64,000 nucleotides of DNA from Circinella minor (taxonomy: Eukaryota; Mucoromycota; Mucoromycetes; Mucorales; Lichtheimiaceae), in the NCBI GenBank assembly GCA_016758965.1, contig JAEPRB010000114.1, positions 62,001 through 126,000 of the forward strand. Direction: 5' to 3'. Below the pieces are notes generated by a model. The model was given only the letters and a program-made list of their open reading frames with translations. It had not been told where the DNA came from and searched no databases. How positions within the stretch are numbered: position 1 is the stretch's first letter; each line of letters opens with the position of its first letter. The position numbers and the translations under genes were made by a program. This document shows positions 54,201 to 64,000 of the stretch, one piece after another.

Positions 54201-56799
54201 GAAGTTTAGTTCGTTTACGTGGTACAGATAAAGAATTACCACAAATTTTACGTATGCGTGAATTATTAAGTCGTGGTATTGCAGTTCATCATGGTGGTTT
54301 ATTACCTATTATTAAAGAAGTAAGTTTTTTTTTTCTATCTTATGTTGTTCATATAATTCATCTCACTTTTTATATATAGATTGTGGAAATTTTATTTGCA
54401 AGAGGTCTTGTTAAAGTTTTATTTGCAACAGAAACATTTGCTATGGTAAAATTGGATTTTTTTTTTTTTTTTTTTTGATTTTAGTAGGCTAGAAAGGCAA
54501 AAAAAAAAATATTTAAAAAATATATATAATTATATTAGGGTGTGAATATGCCTGCAAGAAGTGTGGTATTTTCTGGTCTACGTAAACATGATGGACGTAG
54601 TTTCCGTGATTTATTACCAGGTAATTATTATTATTATTATTATTATATGAGAATGACAAACATCACATACTATAACTTTATTATTATTATAGGTGAATAT
54701 ACACAAATGTCAGGAAGAGCAGGTCGTCGTGGTTTAGATAGTACGGGTATGGTAATAATTGCATGTAGTGGTGATGAACCTCCAGAGGTAAATTTAATTT
54801 TCTTTTTTTACTTTTAAAAAGAAATACCATTCACTCACTTTTTTTTTTTCTTAAAAAAAAAAAAAAAGGCATCCACATTATCTACCATGATTCTTGGTAA
54901 ACCTACCAAATTAGAATCTCAATTCCGTTTAACATATAATATGATTCTTAATTTACTTCGTGTGGAAGCATTGAAAGTAGAAGAAATGATTAAACGAAGC
55001 TTTTCTGAAAATAGTACACAAAAATTATTACCTGATACGAAACGATTAGTGGATGAAAATGAACAAAAGAAAAGTGCATTACAACCCTTGGATTGTACTA
55101 TTTGTGGACCTGATTTGGATTTATTTTATGATTTATGTGGTGAAGTGGTTTTATTAAATCGTACAATGATGCTTCAACATATATCCAAGACACCTGCAGG
55201 TCATCGTGCATTAACACCTGGTAGAATTGTTGTTATTAATAATAATATGTATCGAAATACACCGGGTGTTTTATTAAAACCAACCAGTGGAACTACTTCT
55301 ACGGGTCAAAAAATGTTTTATTGTCTTGTTCTTACTTCAAAAGATTTAGATATAACACTTCAAGGTGCTACTGCTGCTGGTAAAAGATATATATATATAT
55401 ATATAAAAACAAATGTATTCTATTATTGTAAACTATGTTAACTCGCCTTTTTTTTTTTTAAAAAAAAAAAGATGAAATTGCTCCATTACCAGTAACAATG
55501 ATGAATATACCTAATAATACAGAAAGTGTTACACAAGTAACAACCATTGGTGTTTCTGATATATTGACTGTTACTAAAACTTCTTTGAAGGTAAACTAAA
55601 ATTCCTTTTTTTTTTTTTTTTTGTAATCCAAAAATGAAATTAAAATAGATTTAAACCCTTCCCTCCCCCAGTTTGATGTAGATAGTATTATGACAGGTCA
55701 AGATTCTTTAGAAATGACAAGAATTAAACAAGAATTAGAAAAATTGGGTATGGATGCTTTAAAAGGTAAAATCTATTTAAAGAAAGGGGTTGGTTAAAAA
55801 AGTAGATATCTCATGTTCAATATATAATCTTTCCTCAGGTTCTTTGACAGAATATGATTGGCAAAAAATTAAAGATATTGAATTTCAAGAAATGTTACGT
55901 ACTAAAACAACACTTTTAAAACGATTACGTAATGAATTTCAATGTACTAAATGTCCTGAATTAAATGAACATGTAAGTTGTTTGCAATAATAATTGAAAG
56001 AGAGGATGATATATTTTTAAAATTCTTTCTGACTTTTAAATTTTTTTTTAAATTTAGTATGGTTTAATTCATGCACATAAACGTATTTCAAGTCAAATTG
56101 ATATGCTTAAATTAACTATTTCTGATCAAAATCTTGAACTTTTACCTGATTATCATCAACGTATTGAAGTACTTAAACAAATGCATTATATTGATGAACA
56201 AGGCACTGTTCAACTCAAAGGTCGTGTAGCATGTGAAATTAATTCAGCTGATGAATTATTATTAACTGAACTTGTATTGGATAATGTATTTGCTGATTAT
56301 GAACCTGCTGAAGTAGTCGCTATTTTATCTGCTTTTGTTTTCCAAGAACGAAATGCAAGTGAACCAAGATTAACACCTAAATTAATGAAAGCAAAAGAAA
56401 CAGTGCTTACCTATGCACGTAAAGTAGCTCAAGTGCAAGTCGAATGTGGATTACCTATTTCTGTAGAAGATTATGTCAATGGATTACATTTTGGATTAGT
56501 AGAAGCAGTATATGAATGGGCGCGTGGTTTACCCTTTAAACATATTACAGATTTAACCGATGTTTTAGAAGGATCTATTGTTCGATGTATTAGTCGATTA
56601 GATGAAACAACACGTGAAGTAATGAGTGCTGCACGTATGGTGGGTGATACTAATTTATATAAAAAAATGGAACAAGCAGAACAAGATATTAAAAGAGATA
56701 TCGTGTTTGCAGCTAGTTTGGTAAGTTTATTCTTCTTTTTCTTATTATTCTATATACTCATTTTTTTATTATTATTTATTTTATCTTTAGTATTTCTAA
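51268..56799 (+). CDS. SKI2: Ski2 family RNA helicase of the SKI complex
   Basis: 21 exons with agreeing phases: 51268-51280, 51393-51457, 51562-51674, 51848-52164, 52254-52301, 52383-52559, 52645-52969, 53086-53320, 53390-53496, 53585-53716, 53796-53958, 54032-54319, 54380-54445, 54539-54620, 54693-54787, 54869-55379, 55472-55590, 55672-55765, 55839-55972, 56058-56720, 56791-56799. The 1251-residue length is normal for Ski2. Helicase motifs: AAHTSAGKT (about 333), [22 protein letters not shown]. An RGG-rich insert (about 560-585) and the C-terminal DSHCT domain, ending FAASLYF, are present. The first exon (13 nt) and last exon (9 nt) were chosen because they restore a start and the conserved C-terminus. 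Ski2 feeds mRNA to the cytoplasmic exosome. Confidence 0.93.
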
Positions 56800-56955
56800 A
56801 CATTCACATGAATTTGATCATATATATATATATATATTAATCCCCACACCCCCCCCCTGATAATATATATATATATATTCATCACTACTATTTGTTTTTC
56901 TATTTTATTCTATTCACACACACATTCTTTTTTTTTTTTTTTCATCCTATAAAAC

Positions 56956-57157
56956 ATGACACGTACGATTGGAGATTTACCAATGGAAATTATGGATCTC
57001 ATTGTTGATTTTATATCATTTAAAGACGTTATGACGTGTCTTTATGTCAATCATGAATGGTATACTTTATTTGAACGAATACTTTATAAAACAGTTGATA
57101 CACGTGATCGTGGCATGTTTCTTTTTTTTCTTAAACGACTTACAACGACTTTGGATC

Positions 57158-57188
<31 letters not shown>

Positions 57189-57638
57189 TTCTTTTCCATT
57201 AGGTCATTATGTCCGTGAACTCAAAATAAATGATGGTTTCATGACAGAAAAACAAATGACAGAATTAAAACGAGCATGTCCTAATATAACATCGTTGACA
57301 TTTCGTTGGCAAGATAGTAAAGCGCATGAAGCCCATGTTTATTCCAGTATAGACTTATCCAATGAAAAGAGTCATACAAAAAAAAATCGACGTTATTTTG
57401 GTATACCTAAAAAAATCATGGCCATGTTTCCTTGTGTCACCCAATTCACATTGGAATGTGAAGCCAAATGGAGAAGAACACGTCCTCTATTACTTGATGA
57501 TTTTATTCAACATTATTTGTTCGCTACACACAATCTACAATCATTGACTTTGAATAATGTTTTACGGAAATTATGTTATCGTTCATTGGATTTAATTCAT
57601 GAAGCATGTCCCAATTTAATGCGATTGGTCATTGTTGT

Positions 57639-57673
<35 letters not shown>

Positions 57674-59361
57674 CGTCGGATGATGATGGTTATTTGGAAA
57701 AACCAATACGACTACGGAATTTAGATGGTCCAGAATGGCCACATCAAAAATTAGTACGTATTCAACATATTACCTTATCGGATCATAGTACACAGAGTAC
57801 AATGACTTTAGAAAAATGTATTCGCTATTTTGCTGCTCGATACCCAGATTTACGATCTATTTCATTTACTAATCGAGGTCGTGAAGCTTCATGGGATTTA
57901 TCCACTGATTTTGATTCTTTTGTACCTTGGCAATATGTACTTCCATTTTCATCAACAACAATAGCTTCTTCTTCAATTCAAGAGACGTATAATAATAATA
58001 ATGATAGGATACAACAACAACAAGAAGAAGATGATGATGATGATAATACAATGGGACTTCTTGCTAAACGTTGTCCAAAACTTCATTCCATTGAATTATT
58101 GAATGTGGCTCTTCCTTCGAATGCAATGAAACATCTTTTTTCAGGTCAACAACTTGAGCATGTTTCATTGAAAGGAAGCTATCGAGCCATGAATCATCAA
58201 GGATTTTATGAAATGTTACGACTTCTTTACCCCAAAACGATTCAACTTTCGTTATCTCTACCTACTCCACTGATCAGTCTAATCAATGATCTTTCAAGAA
58301 CAACAACAGAGGACACTTTTATATTATCTAATTTCAACACGAATGATGTTATTGGATTTAAAAATTTAGTTCAACTTCAATTAATTCAACGTTCTTCTGG
58401 ACCTATTCAAATGACGCTCAATCATATTTTAGAAATATGTCCAGTACTTCAAGTTCTTACACTCGTGCATACCGATGTCACAGCCAACAAAGTAACAAGA
58501 GAAGACGATTTAAAATACCCATTCCTCAAAACAATCAAGTTACGCCATGTTCATATTGCTTCTCATTTATTCATGAAATTTATATCCGATCATTGTCCCC
58601 AACTTTTACATTTTCACATGTTACGATGCACAGGCCCTACTTTTCAACAACATTTAGGTTATACGGATGGGTCCCAGTTCATAATTGATTTTCCTCATCA
58701 TCAATTGAAATCGCTTGTTATTTTTCAACACGTGGTCATTCAACCTTCACGTATCAATTTAGTTGCTTTGGATTTTTCTAATAAGAACAAAAACCTTGAT
58801 ATCAGTCATCATTATTCATCATCGTCGTCGTCGTCGTCGACATCAACGCCAACAAAAACAAGGGTACCTTCTTTGTACTACTATGATCATTGGTATTTGA
58901 TTTCAGAGAATGTGACACCAACATCTTTTATAAAAAAAACAAGTAAACACTTTTATAAAAATTATAAAGAAATAAATTTTGATGATACAGATATGATTTA
59001 TCCACCTTTCATTATAACAAGTAGTCATAATAAAACAAAACAACACCAAGAGATAAAAAAATTAACGATAGATCAAGGAAATGAATTAATGAATTATATT
59101 CAATCAGAATCACCTACTTTGTCAAGAAAAAGAAAACGAAATGATGTGGAATGCATGAAACAACAACAACAAGAAATAAGAACCCAATTATTCTATCCAA
59201 CATTATCAGATAGGATAATGAATCAATGTCGAAAAGAAATTGATTTGGCAGGTTATTTTCCTATTCGTTGTCAATCTATTTCAAAACTTGTTTTTAATGG
59301 TACTTTTATTATTCATCATGGTACTTGTTTACCCTCCACATCATTTCTATCCAATGAATGA
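56956..59361 (+). CDS. F-box protein with LRR-like repeats
   Basis: One exon, 801 residues, starting 156 bp after SKI2. An F-box lies at about residues 4-48 (IGDLPMEIMDLIVDFISFKD, CLYVNHEWYTLFERILY), the Skp1-binding part of SCF ubiquitin ligases. The remainder has degenerate leucine-rich repeats beginning with Cys-Pro (CPNITSLTF, CPNLMRLVIV, CPKLHSIELL, CPVLQVLTLV, CPQLLHFHML), the style of the large F-box/LRR families in Mucoromycota. Repeat-encoded tracts are (CAA)n polyGln at about residues 69-78, (AGT)n polySer from nucleotide 57637, and a TCG/TCA Ser run near 58820. The ubiquitination target is unknown. Confidence 0.85.
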
Positions 59362-59709
59362 AATGAAACTTTTTCCATCCTCCTCCTCCACCTCCAAAAT
59401 TTTTTGTACGTACCATTTTTTTTTTTGTAATCTATGTATATATATTTACAACTTGGCTTTATATTCCTTCACTTTTTATATAATGAAATCCTTGTATTTT
59501 TTTTTTTAAAAAAAAAAAAAAAGAATAAAAAAGAAGCTCTTTTTACTTTTTTTTTAATCTTCTATTTTAACTTTACCCAGTTACTTGATTTGGTAATTTT
59601 AATGCTTGGAAATCGGAAAAAGTTTTTTTTTTTTTTTTTTTTAACTTTTCAAAATCGAATCGAATCTGTTTTGGTTTTCCCCAATCGTTGACATTTTTTT
59701 GTTTGAATC
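59362..59709. other. Spacer between F-box gene and TMA16
   Basis: Contains the presumed 3' UTR, a T11-A14 palindromic block at about 59499-59523 and T-rich promoter-like sequence. No gene. Confidence 0.6.
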
Positions 59710-60770
59710 ATGGTAAAAAAAAAAAAATATTCAATGCGACATTTTATTTTTTATTATTATTGACAATTACTGAAAAATACATTTACATATATACACTTTA
59801 CAAAACGTCCTTGTTCTCTCTCTCTCTCTCTCTTTTCTATATGTATAAATATATAGCCAAATAATAAACGACATACCGTAAAAAATATTAAGAATCGAGA
59901 TCAAGTTCATCCTTATTCAAGAAAAGCGAGACAAATCAATCGTGCTCAATTAAGAACTCATAAACTTGCTGGTAAAAAAGAAGGACGTATAGCTGGAAAC
60001 ACAAAAGGTAAAAGTTTTTTTTTTTTTTTTTTTTTTGTTTCAGCCCTCGTTTTTTGTATAACAACACAATTGTTGTTAAAAAAACAAAATTATTTATTTT
60101 TATTATTCTTTTCCCTAGTTGAACGATGGTTATGGTTTCGATATGCTCTTGATGAATCTAATTTATGTGCAACCAAAGAACAAGTTCATGAATTAATTCA
60201 ATTGTATGTTTTTTTTTAATATATAAAGAGAAATATATAGACAAGAGACAAATGAGGAGTAAAAAAAAAAGGGGGGGGAGGGATATGATATAGAATTTTA
60301 TTTATTTATTTTATTTTATTTTTTTGTTTAGATATTTGAAACGTCATGATGATGAATTAGAACAATTAGAACAAGAACGAAAAAAAAAAGGCGGGCATCG
60401 GAAAAAGGTACCACGTCATGATATTTTAACAGCATTAAAAATATCTGAAGAAAGTGAATATGCATCTGGTTTTGGTAAGAAAAAAGATTTGTTTTTTTTT
60501 TTTACTACTTCAAAATAGAGAAACTAAATTCTATATATATAAAAACTTTTTTTTTCAGAATTACCTGATTTATTAGTTGAAAAAAATGTAAGGATATTAC
60601 GTGAATGGGATGGAGATGTCAATGGTATGCCAAGGATAAGACAAACACTTTATCGTAAATCCGATGCACCGACATCTATCCATACTAGTATGGAACATGA
60701 AGAAGAATCAAAACAAGTAGTAACCATGACAAAAAGTGCAATTCCGACCATGGATATTGACATGAATTAA
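59710..60770 (+). CDS. TMA16: Translation machinery-associated protein 16 (ribosome biogenesis)
   Basis: Five exons: 59710-59712 (ATG only), 59857-60007, 60119-60203, 60332-60474, 60559-60770; 197 residues. VHPYSRKARQINR near the N-terminus, a central helical part (ERWLWFRYALD...LIQLYLKRHDDELEQLEQE, RRK-type basic linker) and GFELPDLLVEKNVRILREWDGD match the Tma16 family, which binds nucleolar pre-60S particles. The first intron starts directly after the ATG (ATG|GTAAAA...ATATAG|CCA), giving MPNNKRH, and the MP start agrees with other Tma16 proteins. The C-terminal 45 residues are hydrophilic and species-specific. Confidence 0.88.
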
Positions 60771-63451
60771 AAAAAAAAATTATCTCGGCCGAAAAAATTA
60801 TTACTTAATATGTAGAATAGCCGATCTTGTTGTTGTTGTTTTCATAAAAAAAAATTGCTATTAAAAGTATAGAATCAAGTGAATTATGTTTGATGTGTGT
60901 ACCAGTATAAACCCATCCATTATAAAAAAAAAAAAAAAAAAAGATGAGTGAAAAGAGAGACGTTTTTTTTTATATATATATATATTTTCTGTGCGCCACT
61001 CAAACTATGTAAATGGTTCGGCTCATCCGATATTCCCGAGCAAACCATCCAGATTTTTGTAACACCCCTTTTAACCTTAAAAACTTCTTTATCATCATCC
61101 CCCCACCACCACCACCACCATCATCATCCTTCATCATCTTTAGCCACAATTATTTCATGGTAACTTTTCTTTTATATTCATGTAAAAAAAAAAAAGTTTA
61201 GATAATTATATAATAATAATTATAATAATAATAATATATTTTAATTTGATTTATTATATATAATTCCATCATTATGGAGTTTTATTCTATATAATAGTTT
61301 AAGCGCATCAAACAAAAAAAAGCGCGTGTCCCAGAAAGGAAATTCCGAATAGAAGGGAGGGGGGTCTCCACATTTTTTTTTTGAAAAAAAAAAGCCCGTC
61401 CATTCTATATAAACTTTTTTAAACGCATTTTTTTTGAAAGGATAAACATTAACATAAACATAAAAAAAAGAGGAGTGAGGAGGAGGGGGGAAGTGAAAAG
61501 AAAAGGCTGATCCATTTCTATCGTTCATAAAAACAAATATTTACATTTGCTGGAATTATTTTATTTTCATCATTCAATAATTGATTTCGACCTCATTATA
61601 AAAATATTTTATACATTTCTTTTTTTTTTTATAGAAACTAAAAAATGTTTAAATTAGGGTAAATGTAAGACAACAACCAGATATAAAAAAAAAACGGAGA
61701 TGAAACAATGAAGCTTAGTTTCTATTAGACTTATGGATCAGCATTAAAACAAAAAACCTTTTCATGTTATAATAACTTTTTAGCATGAAAAGATGATGGT
61801 GAGGTCGAGACTCTTTTCAAAAAATTGTGTTGTAAATGATGAGAGAAACCCTGCATTTTTATTCGATTTTCCATATATATGATGAAAATGAGGTCATCTA
61901 TATATATATATATATATATATAATTTGACCTCCCTAGTATAGAAAGGATTTACATTCTCTACTCTATTGAAATTTTTTTTATTATTAGATTGACTAAATA
62001 ACTTTTATACACAATTTTTTGGCAGACTTTAAAAGCCTCAGATTTGACTTTTTTTTTTTTTATACAAACCATTGTAACACAGACACTTTTTTGGGGGGGG
62101 AGGGGGATAGGTTTATAGAAAGAAGGATAAGAAAAAAGTTATAAGGAGTTTTTTTTCGGGGGGGGGGGAGGAGGGGAAAAGGGGGAAAGTTTGAAGGACG
62201 AATTAAACAATTACAGTTTTATATATCATTTTGCTTAGCATGTTATTTATTATAATAATGTCAATTTTTTCAAATGGTTTTTTGATTGTTCTATTCTGTC
62301 ATCTGAATGTCTTTTCTCTGTCTCTCTGTCTCTCTCGGTATATATATATAGTATAGTATAGTATATATAGTATAATACACGTTTTATGAAAAAAAAATAA
62401 AGTTGTTTTTTTTTTTTTTTTTTACACTGTACTTTGTTATTACTGCGCCCTTATGCGGATAACAAATTACATTGAACGGAGAGAGGTGGGGGAGGGAGGG
62501 GTTTAGAAACTTAAAAAGTGGTTTACAGTAAGTAATAAGACTACTAATAATAATATAATAACTTATTATACATATATAATAAACAAAGAGACAAAAAAAA
62601 AATGTCAATTTTATATGTTAAATTGATCAACTTTCATTTTTGATGAACACTTTATTTCGAGTTTTAGGGTTTCCTTCTCTCCCCCGCCCCCCCCTTTGCC
62701 TTCATTTATTTGATATATTATATAAATATAAGATCGACTCTCTTATATAACATTCTTAATAAATTACAATCAACTAGAATATTATTATTATTTTTTTATG
62801 ATGGAGAAATATATATATATATCAACTTCTTTATAACTTTTCCGGGGTACGGGGTAAAGATATATATATATAATAGATGCGGTACGTACGTACTTCAAAA
62901 CAACAACAACAACAACAACAAAGATATAAACGCCCTTTGAGTGGTTTTCAAGAAAGAAAGAAAAAAAAAAAAAGAACCTTGTACACACATCAAGCTTACT
63001 AACCCACGACTTTGACCTGGGAACCAGTTCATAGCTGTCATACTTCAAAAAAAAAAAACGGAGTCGAGTTCTTTTTGTTGAGTTGGATTGGGCGCAAAGT
63101 ACTACACAAGTTGAAAAAGAATACATTTTACTTATAGGGTAATTCCACTACATGAACACCCCTTATATATATATATACACGTCGGTGCACCCGGCCTTGT
63201 CTTGAACTCAAAATATCCGATCTTGATCTTTCAAAAAAAAAAAAAACGTTTATACCATATATGCTTACAATTAAAAGTATATAAACAATGAACAATTTTC
63301 AATTTATTTATTTTTGGCTTCTTTTCTTTTTTTTACGTATTTCTTTCTGTAATTTGCATATTTTTTTTTTTTACATCATTTCTTGTTCATATTTACCCAA
63401 CCCACGTTTTTTTTCCACTCTTCTTATATACAAAAAAAAAAAAAAGAAAAG
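60771..63451. other. 2.7-kb intergenic region
   Basis: AT-rich, with several A/T and G runs, TA repeats and CCA/TCA repeats near 61100-61130. Mixed-sequence patches at about 62985-63120 and 63175-63230 could be promoter elements of the next gene. No RNA gene or coding frame is supported. Confidence 0.5.
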
Positions 63452-64000
63452 ATGATGGAAACATATAATTATTATTATCAACATCAACATTATCAACCCT
63501 CAGCATCTTCTTCTTCTTCTTCTTCATCACGACCTTCATCTCCACCACTTCCATTAACAAAAGAAAATCTTTCACTTTATGTAAATCAACAAGAAGAAAC
63601 AGAACCATCTTTTACATTAATGAGTCGTTATTATAATGATTTACCACCACCTTCCCCTGTATTATCTGCAAGACGAGAAAGACGTAATTCTTCAAATACA
63701 ACTTCTTCTTCTGATTTTGTTGTAGCGACACCAAGATTATCTCCTTTTCCTTATCATAATGATTCCTTATTTTTACCTACTGCTGAGCAGCAACATAGTA
63801 ATACTTTTATGAAACGTAGTAAAAGTCCTACGCCATCTATTGATACATTTACAAGTTACCCAGGTAGAAGATCATCCAGTACCGCTGAGCGGAAACCGAG
63901 TCCTCTTTCTACACAAACAATACCATCAAGATATCCTCCTTTATTTGAACATGAATCATCAACAACAACAGCAACAACAACCAATGAAAAATCACAAGAA
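63452..64000 (+). CDS. Serine-rich low-complexity protein, 5' part only
   Basis: An open frame from ATG 63452 (a second ATG follows directly) runs without a stop for 183 codons to the window edge, so the gene is truncated. The start follows an A-rich leader. The visible part has a Tyr/Gln/His-rich N-terminus, a polySer run (about residues 18-26) and many SP/TP sites (RPSSPPLPL, PSPVLSARRERR, RSKSPTPS, KPSPLS), then Thr runs. It looks like a disordered, phosphorylated regulatory N-terminus. The domain that would identify it lies beyond the window. Confidence 0.7.
   Translation, partial: MMETYNYYYQHQHYQPSASSSSSSSSRPSSPPLPLTKENLSLYVNQQEETEPSFTLMSRYYNDLPPPSPVLSARRERRNSSNTTSSSDFVVATPRLSPFPYHNDSLFLPTAEQQHSNTFMKRSKSPTPSIDTFTSYPGRRSSSTAERKPSPLSTQTIPSRYPPLFEHESSTTTATTTNEKSQE

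Noticed and set aside
62985..63060. Possible tRNA-like patch
   Set aside because: No acceptor-stem pairing and no T-loop GGTTCRA sequence could be placed.

Overview
The window looks like a nuclear contig from an early-diverging filamentous fungus, most likely Mucoromycota (Mucorales-like). It is very AT-rich and full of homopolymers. Genes are split by many short GT-AG introns. The proteins are eukaryotic housekeeping types (Rpt6, Smc6, Ski2, Tma16), and a fungal trehalose phosphorylase and a Kre9/Knh-type GPI wall protein are present. The placement is an inference from gene style and family resemblance; no rRNA or other marker is in view. No tRNA, rRNA, CRISPR array or bacterial operon was found.

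The left half (1-31.5 kb) is gene-poor and rich in transposons. A PCL/Pho80-type cyclin gene (1.4-2.8 kb) is followed by about 5 kb of low-complexity DNA. Next comes a decayed Tc1/mariner-like element with divergent terminal inverted repeats and TA at both ends (8054-13701). It is unusually large for that family and holds exon-like remains of an unidentified gene. About 7.5 kb without a supportable gene leads to a ten-exon monocarboxylate-type MFS transporter (21.3-23.5 kb). A second Tc1/mariner relic (24.6-25.6 kb) has its C-terminal coding end inverted-duplicated. A structured GC-richer segment follows, then a Ty3/gypsy retrotransposon with apparently identical 329-bp LTRs (26173-31485) that ends 217 bp upstream of a host gene.

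The right half (31.5-64 kb) is gene-dense. In order: a Tim17/22/23-family protein (+); proteasome ATPase Rpt6 (-), convergent with it; SMC6 (-), with 21 exons, one GC-AG intron and an apparent one-base deletion; a Kre9/Knh GPI protein (-); a SAM-dependent methyltransferase (-) divergent from a trehalose phosphorylase (+) across a 432-bp shared promoter; Ski2 RNA helicase (+); an intronless F-box/LRR-like protein (+); Tma16 (+), whose ATG is an exon of its own; and the 5' end of a serine-rich unknown protein running off the window.

The genes do not form one pathway. Themes are protein turnover (Rpt6, F-box), genome and RNA maintenance (Smc6, Ski2), ribosome biogenesis (Tma16), carbon storage and transport (trehalose phosphorylase, MFS) and the cell wall. 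No convincing wholly new system was found. The most unusual items are the oversized Tc1-like element with spliced cargo remains, the foldback Tc1 relic, the young-looking but five-times-frameshifted Ty3 element, and several micro-exon arrangements.
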